NCBI RefSeq assembly: GCF_012912005.1
Contig: NZ_JABBEA010000021.1
Span: forward strand, 1-64,000
DNA: 64,000 nucleotides
DNA from: Paenibacillus sp. SZ31
GTDB taxonomy: Bacteria > Bacillota > Bacilli > Paenibacillales > Paenibacillaceae
Direction: 5' to 3'
Part shown: positions 52,557-61,322 of the stretch, piece after piece
How the letters are laid out: each line of letters begins with the position of its first letter
Numbering within the stretch: position 1 is the stretch's first letter
Notes under the pieces: model-generated
Told to the model about the DNA's origin: nothing
The model's database searches: none
The model's input: the letters and a program-made list of their open reading frames with translations, nothing else
Translations under genes and position numbers: made by a program

Positions 52557-55268
52557 ATGAACAGAAGACTCAATCTGATTTTCCTCAAACGATGGTTTAT
52601 GCTATTAATCATCGTGGCGGTTGCGGCTATGCCGCTACACGCCTTCGCCGCGGAGGCGGAATCCGGGGCTGATCGGCCTTGGATGAACAAATCCTTGTCT
52701 GCGGAGGAACGCACCGAGCTGCTGCTCAAGGAGATGACGCTGGAGGAGAAAGTTGGATTCGTAACCGGTAAAGTAAATAACTATTATGGTTTCTATAATG
52801 ATGGATTGGAGCGCCTCGGCATTCCGGCATTACAGATGGCAGACGGACCTGCAGGGGTACGTGTAGCTAACCCGGATGTGCAGGACAAAAAGTCCACGGC
52901 ATTGCCTGCGCCCATCGCGCTTGCCGCTTCCTGGGATACCAATCTGGCCAAGAAATATGGTGATCTGATCGGTCAGGAAGCACATGATACAACACATAAT
53001 GTAGTGCTTGGTCCTGGGCTGGACATTGCACGTACACCATGGGGTTCCCGGAACTTTGAATCGCTCGGGGAAGATCCGCTACTGGCTTCCGGTATGGGTG
53101 CAGCGTATGTGAACGGGATTCAAAGTAATCCGGTTATCGCTACTGCGAAGCACTATATCCTGAACAACCAGGAGACGGAACGTTTCACGACCAATGCAAC
53201 AGCCAGCGAACGTGCCATTCAGGAAGTCTATGCACGTCCGTTCCAGGCGATGGTCGAAAAAGCGGATCTCGGTTCGGCAATGTGTTCATTTAACCAGGTG
53301 AACGGTACATATGCTTGTGAGAACAAGGAGATGCTGACGGATGTCCTTAGGGATCAGTTTGGCTTCGAAGGGTTCGTCATGAGTGACTACGGTGCAAACT
53401 TCAGCACAGCCAAATCCGCCAATGCGGGTCTGGATCTGGAGACACCTGGAGAACCTTACGGCAAATGGGGAGACAAATTGCTGGAAGCCGTGAACAATGG
53501 CGAAGTCAGCGAGCAAACCATTGATGAGAAGGTTAGACGTATTTTGCTTCAAATGTTCGATAAAGGGCTGTTCGATAACCCTGTAACAAATACACAAATC
53601 AATGCCAAGAAAGACGGCAAACAGGCACGTGAAATTGCAGAAGAGAGCATGGTTCTTTTGCAAAACAACGATAATACGCTGCCGCTTTCCAAGAAAAATG
53701 TGAAATCGATTGCTGTCATCGGACCGGATGCAGATAATGCATCTGCTGCTGGTGGAGGTAGCAGTCTGGTTAACCCGACGTATACCGTAAGTCCACTGCA
53801 AGGTATTCGTAACCGTGCTGGTAACGGTGTGGATGTAAAATATGCAGCTGGAACCGATCCAATCTCCGCAGGAGATGCATTTAATGGACCGTCCGCCGTA
53901 CCTTCCACTCTGTTATCGCCTGGGGATGCTCAGGAAAGTGAAAGAGACTATGGTACAGATCGTGCGGAATACGGTCTGCGTGCTGAATACTGGACGAATA
54001 AAGATATGGAGGGTAACCCTTCGCTGGTTCGTACAGATAATCAGGTCAACATGAATCTTGGATTCTACAACTATGAAGGGTTTAATGCACAATCTTCCAA
54101 GCTTCCGGTGACACCAACGAAGTTCAATGCCAAGATGTCTGCTCGTTGGACAGGGGCAATTACAGCGCCTCAAACGGCTGAATATAAGCTGTCCCTGACC
54201 AGTCTCGGTTCTGCGAAACTGTATGTGGATGATGAGTTACTCGTAGACAATCAAGGTGAAACATTGAGTACAACGAAGAAAGAAATCACGTTCAAAGAAG
54301 GCGAGTCCCACAATATTCGGATTGAGTATCGTACAGATTTCCCGGTACAGTCCAATCATGATATGGGTGCACAGGTTCGTTTTGGCTGGGAAGCTCCAGA
54401 AGACGCTGTTGATATCAAAATGCAAAAAGCAGTCGATCTGGCGAAAAAATCCGATGTTGCCGTTGTGGTAACACGTACGTATGACAGTGAAGGTTATGTA
54501 GACCGTTCCGATCTGGAACTGCCAAATAACCAGGAACAGCTGATCCGCAAAGTAGCGGCAGCTAATCCAAAAACGATCGTGGTGCAAATGAGTGGTCGTG
54601 CTGTCGAGATGGACTCCTGGCAAAAAGAAGTGCCATCCATCGTTCAAGCTTGGTACGCAGGTCAGGAACAAGGTAATGCAGTGGCACGTGTGCTGTTCGG
54701 TGATGTGAATCCATCCGGTAAGTTGCCGGTGACGTTCCCATCAGATGATTCCCAGACCCCGGTATCGACTGCGGAACAATTCCCAGGTGTGAATGGGGTG
54801 GGTAACTACTCCGAAGGTATCTTTGTAGGGTACAAAGGATATGACAAAGAAGGCATGACACCGGCGTTCGCCTTTGGACACGGACTGTCGTATACCGATT
54901 TTAATTATCGTAATCTGCATGTGAAAAACACAGGTAAAAGCGATAAGGAAACTGTAGAAGTATCCCTGAATCTGCGCAATACCGGTAAAGTTGCCGGTGC
55001 AGAAGTCGTACAAGTCTATGTTGGCAATCTGCCAACCAAAGTTGAGACACCAGAGAAACAACTTGCTGGTTGGGCGAAGGTCGATCTGAAGGCAGGCAAG
55101 CAACAACGGGTTAACATTCAACTGGATCGCAGCGCACTGTCCTACTGGGATGAAGCATCGCATGAATGGGTAATGCCTAAGGGTAAAGTCCAGGTGTATG
55201 TCGGCAGTGCATCGGATGATATCCGTCTGACAGGCAGTGTGAATATCGGAAGCAAGTCCGGTAAATAA
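52557..55268 (+). CDS. secreted beta-glucosidase-type GH3 enzyme with PA14 domain
   Basis: A 903-aa secreted glycosidase. The signal peptide ends near AFAAEA. The GH3 N-domain includes MADGPAGVRVA, the LGPGLDIARTPWGSRNFESLGEDP region and the nucleophile Asp277 in GFVMSDYGANF. The GH3 C-domain follows and carries an inserted PA14 module (about 490-625, GLRAEYWTNKDMEGNPSLVR) that typically binds sugars. A fibronectin-III-like module closes the protein (from about 780). ATG 52557 follows AAGGAGA. Activity is beta-glucosidase or a related exo-activity; the exact substrate is inferred. Followed by a GH30 enzyme. Confidence 0.9.
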   Translation: MNRRLNLIFLKRWFMLLIIVAVAAMPLHAFAAEAESGADRPWMNKSLSAEERTELLLKEMTLEEKVGFVTGKVNNYYGFYNDGLERLGIPALQMADGPAGVRVANPDVQDKKSTALPAPIALAASWDTNLAKKYGDLIGQEAHDTTHNVVLGPGLDIARTPWGSRNFESLGEDPLLASGMGAAYVNGIQSNPVIATAKHYILNNQETERFTTNATASERAIQEVYARPFQAMVEKADLGSAMCSFNQVNGTYACENKEMLTDVLRDQFGFEGFVMSDYGANFSTAKSANAGLDLETPGEPYGKWGDKLLEAVNNGEVSEQTIDEKVRRILLQMFDKGLFDNPVTNTQINAKKDGKQAREIAEESMVLLQNNDNTLPLSKKNVKSIAVIGPDADNASAAGGGSSLVNPTYTVSPLQGIRNRAGNGVDVKYAAGTDPISAGDAFNGPSAVPSTLLSPGDAQESERDYGTDRAEYGLRAEYWTNKDMEGNPSLVRTDNQVNMNLGFYNYEGFNAQSSKLPVTPTKFNAKMSARWTGAITAPQTAEYKLSLTSLGSAKLYVDDELLVDNQGETLSTTKKEITFKEGESHNIRIEYRTDFPVQSNHDMGAQVRFGWEAPEDAVDIKMQKAVDLAKKSDVAVVVTRTYDSEGYVDRSDLELPNNQEQLIRKVAAANPKTIVVQMSGRAVEMDSWQKEVPSIVQAWYAGQEQGNAVARVLFGDVNPSGKLPVTFPSDDSQTPVSTAEQFPGVNGVGNYSEGIFVGYKGYDKEGMTPAFAFGHGLSYTDFNYRNLHVKNTGKSDKETVEVSLNLRNTGKVAGAEVVQVYVGNLPTKVETPEKQLAGWAKVDLKAGKQQRVNIQLDRSALSYWDEASHEWVMPKGKVQVYVGSASDDIRLTGSVNIGSKSGK

Positions 55269-55294
55269 AAGTGGAATAAGGGAGATTGAAATTG

Positions 55295-55325
55295 AGTCGT
55301 GGCCGAATGGCCGCGGCTTTTTCCA
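55295..55325 (+). terminator. terminator between GH3 and GH30 genes
   Basis: GTCGTGGCC and GGCCGCGGC form a stem around GAAT, then CTTTTTCC. It overlaps the approach to the GH30 start, so partial read-through may occur. Confidence 0.65.
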
Positions 55326-55348
55326 CAATGGAAGGAGAGTGAAGCGTG

Positions 55349-56917
55349 ATGAACATAGGCTGGCGAGAGCATCCCAAACGATGGATGATCCTGTTGATGG
55401 CAGCTGTTTGTTGTGTCAGTATAGGAATCGGGCTTATCTTCAACCGAAGTGAACAACCCGCTCCGCCGCCGGTTGTGGACAAACAGAGAACGGCCGAAGT
55501 CTGGTTAACCACGGGAGATCAGCAAAATCTGCTTACACCACAGAAACCCATTCCAATTACAAATCACCATGATGCAGACACAAGCTCTTCAGATTCTAAA
55601 ATGCAGGAGTCAGATACATCTTCGTCGGAGTTTACCATACAGATTGATCCGAACAAGACATATCAGACCATGGATGGATTTGGCGCAGCGATGACGGGTT
55701 CGTCAGCACATCTGATTAATCAGCTTCCAGAGGAACAGCAAGAACAATTGCTACAGGAGTTATTTACGCCGGAAGGCTTGAACATGGATATGGTGCGTCA
55801 CACGATTGGTGCCTCCGATTATTCGGTAGATGAATCAGGCGCGGCTTCAAGTTATACCTATGATGATATCGAATCCGGAACGGATTATGACATGCAACAC
55901 TTTTCGATCGATAAGGATCAGGAAGTTGTGAATATGTTGGAGCGTGTAGCTGGTCTTAAAACGGATCTTAACGTACTGGGCACACCGTGGACGGCCCCCG
56001 CTTGGATGAAGTATGGGGAGAAGACGACCAACGGCTGGTATCTGGATTACAACGATCCCCAGGTGTATGAAGCGTACGCGAGCTATTTTGTGAAATATAT
56101 CGAAGCATATCAAACGAAGGGCATTCCCATCTACGGGATCACGTTGCAAAATGAACCGGAGTTCACCTCGGACAAATATCCGAGTATGAGTATGGGAGCC
56201 GAAGAACAAGCCATGTTCATTCGGGATTATCTTGGCCCTGCGCTACAAGATGCGGGACTGGATACGCGAATCATCGCGTATGATCATAACTGGGATCAGG
56301 CGGTCGAATATACGAGCAAGGTGCTCGGTGATGAGCAGGCTGCTGTTTACATCGATGGATCTGCTTTCCACTGTTATGCAGGTGATCCATCTATCATGTC
56401 GGAAGTGCATGATCGCTTCCCGGACAAACATATCTATTTTACCGAATGTAGTGGTGGGGAGTGGAGTCCTGATTTTGGCGAGAATCTGAGCTGGCAGATG
56501 TCCAATCTCATCATTGGTGCGCCTCGCAACTGGGCGAAAAATGTGCTGCTCTGGAACATCGCGCTCGATCCGCAAGGTGGACCCACGAACGGTGGCTGTG
56601 AGAACTGCCGTGGGGTTGTGACGATTGACCCGGAGCGTGATGAAATCACTAGAAATGTTGAGTATTATGCGCTGGGCCACATCAGTCGTTATGTACGTCC
56701 GGGAGCCGTAAGGATCGATTCCTCACAAGAACAAGGCAAGATCGAGAACGTAGCTTTCCGCAATCCGGATGGAACGATCGTGCTGGTTGCAGCTAACACG
56801 GGTGAGGCAGAAGTTTCCTTTGATGTAGTTATGGATGGAGATTCGTTTCAATATGTACTGCCTTCTCAATCGGCAGCAACCTTCCGCTGGAATCTGAAAA
56901 CGGGGGGAGAACGTTGA
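55349..56917 (+). CDS. GH30 family glycoside hydrolase, membrane-anchored
   Basis: A 522-aa retaining glycosidase with an N-terminal hydrophobic anchor (about 10-30) and a Pro/Ser-rich linker. The GH30 catalytic barrel shows the start motif MDGFGAAMTGSSAHL, LGTPWTAPAWMK, the acid/base Glu269 in LQNEPEF, and the nucleophile Glu366 in YFTECSGG. A C-terminal beta-domain follows. Family members act as beta-glucosylceramidase-like or beta-1,6-glucanase enzymes; specificity is not clear. Start is ATG 55349 or GTG 55346 after AAGGAGA. Its neighbour, a GH3 enzyme, would finish digestion of the released glucans. Confidence 0.88.
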   Translation: MNIGWREHPKRWMILLMAAVCCVSIGIGLIFNRSEQPAPPPVVDKQRTAEVWLTTGDQQNLLTPQKPIPITNHHDADTSSSDSKMQESDTSSSEFTIQIDPNKTYQTMDGFGAAMTGSSAHLINQLPEEQQEQLLQELFTPEGLNMDMVRHTIGASDYSVDESGAASSYTYDDIESGTDYDMQHFSIDKDQEVVNMLERVAGLKTDLNVLGTPWTAPAWMKYGEKTTNGWYLDYNDPQVYEAYASYFVKYIEAYQTKGIPIYGITLQNEPEFTSDKYPSMSMGAEEQAMFIRDYLGPALQDAGLDTRIIAYDHNWDQAVEYTSKVLGDEQAAVYIDGSAFHCYAGDPSIMSEVHDRFPDKHIYFTECSGGEWSPDFGENLSWQMSNLIIGAPRNWAKNVLLWNIALDPQGGPTNGGCENCRGVVTIDPERDEITRNVEYYALGHISRYVRPGAVRIDSSQEQGKIENVAFRNPDGTIVLVAANTGEAEVSFDVVMDGDSFQYVLPSQSAATFRWNLKTGGER

Positions 56918-57002
56918 CTCAAGCTTGGAAATTATGGGTACAGATTGAATGATGGACATGGTAAAATACACGTAGAGTTATTTCAAATTTGATGTATTAA
57001 AT

Positions 57003-57030
57003 AAGTCCGATCCCAGGATCGGGCTTTTAC
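57003..57030 (+). terminator. terminator of the GH30 gene
   Basis: AAGTCCGATCC and GGATCGGGCTT form a stem around CA, then TTTT. It lies about 85 bases after the stop. Confidence 0.75.
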
Positions 57031-57195
57031 ATAACCATTTACTTTTAATAGAGAAGGAGCATACGTCGGACATGTTAGTCGCTGCATATCGGGAACAGGA
57101 TCATGACCAATTGGTCGAGATCTGGGAGAGTGTTCGAGCGATATCATCATCGGTTAACCACGGGATATCAATGACCACGAAGAGGAGTGTGCAGC

Positions 57196-58182
57196 ATGAC
57201 ACAGATCAAGGTTACACCGGAACAACTGGAGACGGTCAGTGGGCAGTTCGCTCAGGCGCATCAGCAATTATCGGGCTTCATGTCCACACTGGATAGCAAG
57301 ATGAGTGTCATGCGCAGCAACTGGGATGGCATGGAGCGGGAGCGTTTTTATAACGATTATTCAACAGCTCAAGGCACGATGAAATCTGTGCTGGAACTAG
57401 TTCTGTCCATTCAATCGGAGCTTAAGAAAATTGCCGAGCGTTTCCGCACGACAGATGAAGAGGCGGTGAGCCAGGCAATCATGACGGCGCTGACCGCAGC
57501 GCGGGCGCTATCAACCATGGGCAAAAATAAAGGCGACGCTCTAGACAAAACGCCAGGCCCACCAAAGAACATGGATGAATGGGATGAGAAGGATGCCGAG
57601 AAGTACCAGAACTATGAGGAAATGCTGAAGAAAGCTGAAGAGGTGGGTGACGAAGAACTGGCGCAGCAGATTCAGGCCAGCATGAACATCATTCGGCTTC
57701 AGTATGAAGATGTAATCTATCAGACGGACCCCAATACGGGCAAGACGGTGAAAATTACCGAGGATTCCATCGTGGGTACGTATCAGGTGAAAAGCGACAA
57801 GGGCGAAACGACTACGATCAGTCTGGATAAACAGGGCAATGTGGTGGACTATAGCAAGGATACGGAAAAGTATAAGTATTCGGAGCAAACGCACACGACC
57901 AGTCAAGGAGAGCATCTCTTTGGCAAAGTGGCACAAACGGCTACAGCTTACGGCATTGGTCTGCTGCTCACAAGCAAGACAGGCTCTGCCTTCACGGAAC
58001 ATGCCACTGGACTCGGTTCTTCCTTCGTAGCGGACAAGTTCCTGTTCTCTGTGCCGGAAGAAGGCGAGACACGTACGATGATCTATCGGACCAATAAAGA
58101 TACAGGCAAAATCGAAAATATGATCGTGGTCACGCGCGGCGACAACGATATTGAATATACGCCGTGGCGGGATTACTTCTAA
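57196..58182 (+). CDS. WXG100-type protein with unknown C-terminal domain
   Basis: A 328-aa protein. Residues 1-95 fit the WXG100 helical hairpin (SNWDGMERERF gives the W-x-G turn) used by the type VII secretion system. After a charged helical middle (about 115-165) comes a region with repeating Thr/Gly-rich strands and a last part with LFGKVAQTATAYGIGLLLTSKTG (glycine-rich helix) and a beta-rich tail ending RGDNDIEYTPWRDYF. I do not recognise a toxin fold. ATG 57196 follows GAGGAG. No other T7SS gene lies in this window. Possible T7 substrate or adaptor. Confidence 0.7.
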   Translation: MTQIKVTPEQLETVSGQFAQAHQQLSGFMSTLDSKMSVMRSNWDGMERERFYNDYSTAQGTMKSVLELVLSIQSELKKIAERFRTTDEEAVSQAIMTALTAARALSTMGKNKGDALDKTPGPPKNMDEWDEKDAEKYQNYEEMLKKAEEVGDEELAQQIQASMNIIRLQYEDVIYQTDPNTGKTVKITEDSIVGTYQVKSDKGETTTISLDKQGNVVDYSKDTEKYKYSEQTHTTSQGEHLFGKVAQTATAYGIGLLLTSKTGSAFTEHATGLGSSFVADKFLFSVPEEGETRTMIYRTNKDTGKIENMIVVTRGDNDIEYTPWRDYF

Positions 58183-58192
58183 GCCACGGATG

Positions 58193-58434
58193 GGGTCGGC
58201 AAGCAGGCAACACAGGGTAAATGATTGCGGCCTGCTTGTCGACCCACAGCATGTAGCCATGTGGTTGTGTATCACATGGCTACAATCAAGGGGCAGGCGG
58301 CTTATCTGTGAGCCTGCCCATAGAGAAACACCCCGGCAACCTTCTCCCTGCGATGGGAAGGTTGCCGGGGTGTTTTGGGTTAATCTTACCGATTAGCCAC
58401 GGTCAACGGACCGGGCTAAAGGGAGTCTTTTTTT
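58193..58434. repeat. cluster of five successive hairpins
   Basis: Five stems follow in 240 bases: 58193-58245 (16 bp, one G-T), 58252-58284 (12 bp perfect), 58291-58319 (8 bp perfect), 58326-58375 (19 bp perfect), and 58393-58419 (TTAGCC/GGCTAA, then a T-tract at 58428-58434). The last two resemble terminators for the convergent genes on either side. The run of stable stems is unusual for one intergenic region. Confidence 0.75.
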
Positions 58435-58442
58435 GCCAAAGA

Positions 58443-59231
58443 TTAATGCGTCTCTTCATCCAGAAATGGTTTGTTCACCGCATAATACATGAAGCCCATC
58501 AGCAGCACACCGCCCACCAGATTGCCCAAGGTAACGGGAACCAGGTTGTGAATCACACCTTCGAATGAGATTGTCCCCGGATGGTTCAGCACGAGTGCAA
58601 TCGCGAACGTACACATATTGGCGATGCTGTGCTCATATCCGGAGATGAAGAAACAGAACACAAAGAGCATCATGGCGAACATTTTGGCCCCATTCTCCTT
58701 CATGAACATCGGCACAAAGAACGCCATACATACGAGCCAGTTACACAGGATTCCCCTGAAAAAGAGCTGCATCGTCGGAACTTCCATCTTGTGCTCCACC
58801 ACGCTTAACAGAAATCCATTCACCTGAGACGAGTCGAACAATCCCGTCAGGTAGATTAACAGAGCAAACACGGCTGCACCCATCAGGTTACCGCTATAAC
58901 TCGCAATCCACAGCTTGATTACTTCGAACCAGCGGAGTTTCTTGCGCAGCGCCGCATACGTGTAATAGAACGTATTGCCTGTAAACAGGTCACCGCCGCC
59001 ATAGGCGATCAGAATGATGGCCGCGCCAAACGTAATTGCTGCCATAGGGTAGGTGAACGGGGACTGCTCCATATAAAAGAAGTTACCTGTCTTAAACGCC
59101 ACGATGACGCCGAATCCGATAAACATACTGGCCAGCATGGAGCGTGCAAGGTACCTGATTAAGCTTTGTTTGTAAATCTTGTGTTTCTTCAGGGCGAGTT
59201 GTTCCACGTTGCGTAGAGCTTCCGTTTCCAT
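58443..59231 (-). CDS. formate/nitrite transporter (FNT family)
   Basis: A 262-aa channel protein with about six membrane spans. It shows the FNT features ASMFIGFGVI, FGAAIILIAYGGGDLFTGNTF-type sequence in the first half and LCNWLVCMAFFVPMF and SGYEHSIANMC in the second, the latter being the FNT signature with the central His. GGAGGAG precedes ATG 59231; the frame extends further upstream without a site. It moves formate or nitrite across the membrane; which one is not certain. It is not beside the nas genes. Confidence 0.9.
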   Translation of the reverse strand: METEALRNVEQLALKKHKIYKQSLIRYLARSMLASMFIGFGVIVAFKTGNFFYMEQSPFTYPMAAITFGAAIILIAYGGGDLFTGNTFYYTYAALRKKLRWFEVIKLWIASYSGNLMGAAVFALLIYLTGLFDSSQVNGFLLSVVEHKMEVPTMQLFFRGILCNWLVCMAFFVPMFMKENGAKMFAMMLFVFCFFISGYEHSIANMCTFAIALVLNHPGTISFEGVIHNLVPVTLGNLVGGVLLMGFMYYAVNKPFLDEETH

Positions 59232-59314
59232 AATTCTCCTCCAATAGCATGATGTCTTGCTTACCATTATAACGAAATTATGGAAATTGGGGAGGGGGAA
59301 GCTTGGATTACTGA

Positions 59315-59701
59315 TTATTTAACCGGATATGGATACATGCAGGATGTGAGAATATCGATCTTTTGATCCTCTGTTCGTTCACGCGGTGCAATTTCTTCTG
59401 CATAAGAACGTTCCAGCTTGGTTCGCATGAAACGCTCTGCATGTTCGTTTGGACGAGAGTGAAGTTCTTTGGCATACTCACCAAATGCGCTGACATCCCG
59501 TACCTTTTCCAGTACGCTGTTCAGCAGTGGACTACCCGAATAGAGCAGGGATTCAGTCTCTTCGCATTCAAACTTGAGAAACAAAATGGCTTTTTGCAAC
59601 GCATTGATTTCACCTTGGGTAAGGTGTACAGGTTGCGTAGCATCTTCGTTAGATTTAGTGAAATCAGACTGTTCATTACTATTTTGATTTGCATCTGACA
59701 T
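59315..59701 (-). CDS. hypothetical protein, 128 aa
   Basis: A soluble acidic N-terminal tail (Asn/Ser/Glu-rich, about 1-38) followed by a helical region (HLTQGEINALQKAILFLKFECEETESLLYSG) and a C-terminal basic stretch. I do not recognise the family. ATG 59701 follows AGAGGTGAG; the frame open to 59779 would run into the neighbouring gene. It is 25 bases downstream of the immunity-like gene, so the two form an operon, and the pairing hints at a toxin-antagonist or accessory role. Confidence 0.6.
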   Translation of the reverse strand: MSDANQNSNEQSDFTKSNEDATQPVHLTQGEINALQKAILFLKFECEETESLLYSGSPLLNSVLEKVRDVSAFGEYAKELHSRPNEHAERFMRTKLERSYAEEIAPRERTEDQKIDILTSCMYPYPVK

Positions 59702-59726
59702 CGGATTGCTCACCTCTTGACTTAAA

Positions 59727-59945
59727 TTAGGACTGGGGCGGAAGCAGAATAGGACGGGCAGCCAAGGCTTCTTCCACAATCTGTTCGGGCGTCAGGTCTC
59801 GCTCATCCCAGTAAATCAGATTGCTGATCTCTGCATGAGGCACCCGCTGCTGTAGCTCCGTCAACATGTCATCCAATTCCGCTTCCGTTCCTTCGGCGTC
59901 CATCAGTTTGCGAACTAATTCTACCAAATACAATCGATTGTCCAT
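59727..59945 (-). CDS. colicin/pyocin-type immunity protein homologue
   Basis: A 72-aa protein. It aligns with E-type colicin immunity proteins (Im2/Im9 family): LVELVRKLMDAEGTEAELDDML matches their LxxLVxxICNAD...EE region, VPHAEISNLIYW matches EHPSGSDLIYY, and LTPEQIVEEAL matches SPSGIVNTV. The IYW segment is where these proteins carry the key aromatic residues that grip nuclease toxins. AGGAGGTG precedes ATG 59945. No nuclease toxin gene is adjacent, so it may protect against a rival's toxin or have been recruited to another role. It precedes the 128-aa gene as an operon. Confidence 0.7.
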   Translation of the reverse strand: MDNRLYLVELVRKLMDAEGTEAELDDMLTELQQRVPHAEISNLIYWDERDLTPEQIVEEALAARPILLPPQS

Positions 59946-60043
59946 ATGTATGTACACCTCCTGAATGATTAATAGAATGAACAAACTATTGCGAGCGCTG
60001 ACGAATCTGAGACGTCTTATTCAAGGATTTGAAGCGTCCGCGG

Positions 60044-60147
60044 AAATGTAAGGAACCTGAAACGCGCTACATCCGAAAAAACAGCCGTTTGCAGCAGTTT
60101 TGTCAGGGGATTTTGGGAAATAACGTGTCTGAAGTTCCTTACAATTT
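60044..60147. repeat. inverted-repeat element of about 104 bases
   Basis: The left arm AAATGTAAGGAACCTGAAAC and the reverse complement of the right end (AAATTGTAAGGAACTTCAGA, 60121-60147) match imperfectly. The enclosed part is A/T-rich and non-coding. A related end occurs at 6567-6588. It separates the immunity-like gene from the oxidoreductase. Confidence 0.55.
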
Positions 60148-60151
60148 AGCA

Positions 60152-61141
60152 TCATTCAATTCGTATAGCCATGTTGCCAAACTGCTCGCCTTTTTCCATA
60201 CGCTCAAATGCTTTCGCTGCGTCTTGCAACGGATATACGCCATCGATTACAGGATGTATGTCATGTTGCTCCACCCATTGCAGCATCTGGACAAACTCCT
60301 CACGGCTGCCCATAGAGGTGCCGATCAGACTGACCTGCGGGAAGAAGATAGAGCGAATGGGAACGGTCAGATCATCTCCGGAGCTTGCACCATACATTAC
60401 GATACGTGCACCTGGTCTGATTATATCAAAATATTTCGGGAACATGGCTTGTCCGATGCTATCCAAGATCATGTCCACAGTTTCCAGATCATTCTGCATA
60501 CTCCAATCGCTATGACTATCCAGTGCACGAAAAGCGCCTAAGCGCAGCGCCTCATTTCTTTTGGCTTCACTTCTGGAGGTGACAGTCACCTGGGCACCAG
60601 CGGATACGGCCATGAGCAGGGCATAGGTTGCTACACCACCGCCAATGCCGGGAATGAGGAGATGTTCACCTTGCTTCAATACGCCGCGAGTGAATAAAGC
60701 ACGATAGGCCGTCAGCGCGGAAAGGGACAGCACGCCTGCTTCCTCCCAAGATAGGTGGGCTGGCTTAGGCAGGGCATTTTCAGCAGGCAAGGTTATATAT
60801 TGCGCCAGCGTTCCATCCGTAGGACCACCAACAATATCGGGTACGATCGGCACTTCAGATGTATGTTCCCAACCGAGCGTAGGATGGATAATGACTTCAT
60901 CACCTATTGAGAATCCTCGTACACCTTCGCCGATCTCAACGATGATACCTGCCCCATCGGAACCGGGAATAAGCGTGGTGTCCTGGGTTCCGCGTTCTGC
61001 CATGATGAATAGATCCCGATGGTTGATTCCAGCGGATTTTAGTTGAATCAGCACTTCCCCGGCTTCTGGTGCCCGAGATGTTGATTCTGTATATTGAAGA
61101 CCTGCAAGGCCGCTCTGTCCTGAATGGACGATAGCTTTCAT
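60152..61141 (-). CDS. zinc-free medium-chain dehydrogenase (quinone oxidoreductase-like)
   Basis: A 329-aa MDR-family NAD(P)H-dependent oxidoreductase. N-terminal GroES-like domain (EVLIQLKSAGINHRDL, VPGSDGAGIIVEIG-type, GDEVI) and a Rossmann domain with GIGGGVATYALLMA (about residue 168) and a dinucleotide-binding loop TSRSEAKRNEALRLGA. The structural Zn-binding cysteines are absent, as in the QOR group. ATG 61141 follows AGGAGG; a TTG at 61147 is also in frame. It is divergent from the LysR regulator at 61323, which probably controls it. The substrate is unknown. Confidence 0.88.
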   Translation of the reverse strand: MKAIVHSGQSGLAGLQYTESTSRAPEAGEVLIQLKSAGINHRDLFIMAERGTQDTTLIPGSDGAGIIVEIGEGVRGFSIGDEVIIHPTLGWEHTSEVPIVPDIVGGPTDGTLAQYITLPAENALPKPAHLSWEEAGVLSLSALTAYRALFTRGVLKQGEHLLIPGIGGGVATYALLMAVSAGAQVTVTSRSEAKRNEALRLGAFRALDSHSDWSMQNDLETVDMILDSIGQAMFPKYFDIIRPGARIVMYGASSGDDLTVPIRSIFFPQVSLIGTSMGSREEFVQMLQWVEQHDIHPVIDGVYPLQDAAKAFERMEKGEQFGNMAIRIE

Positions 61142-61322
61142 ATTCAATATTCCTCCTGTCTATGTAGCCAGACTTCACTACTGAGCCTCATTGTACAGAC
61201 GGGGTAGATTCACGTAAAATGAACAAAAATGATTGTCAGTATCATTGAAAATAATAGATAAGTATTTTGCATGAATCGCATGATGCAGAATACCGATATA
61301 ACGACAAGCAGGTGATCAGGGT

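Noticed and set aside
57072..57296. 74-aa ORF before the WXG100-type gene
   Set aside because: AAGGAG precedes it and its start is reminiscent of an acetyltransferase N-terminus, but it overlaps the WXG gene by 100 bases in another frame and has no complete domain.
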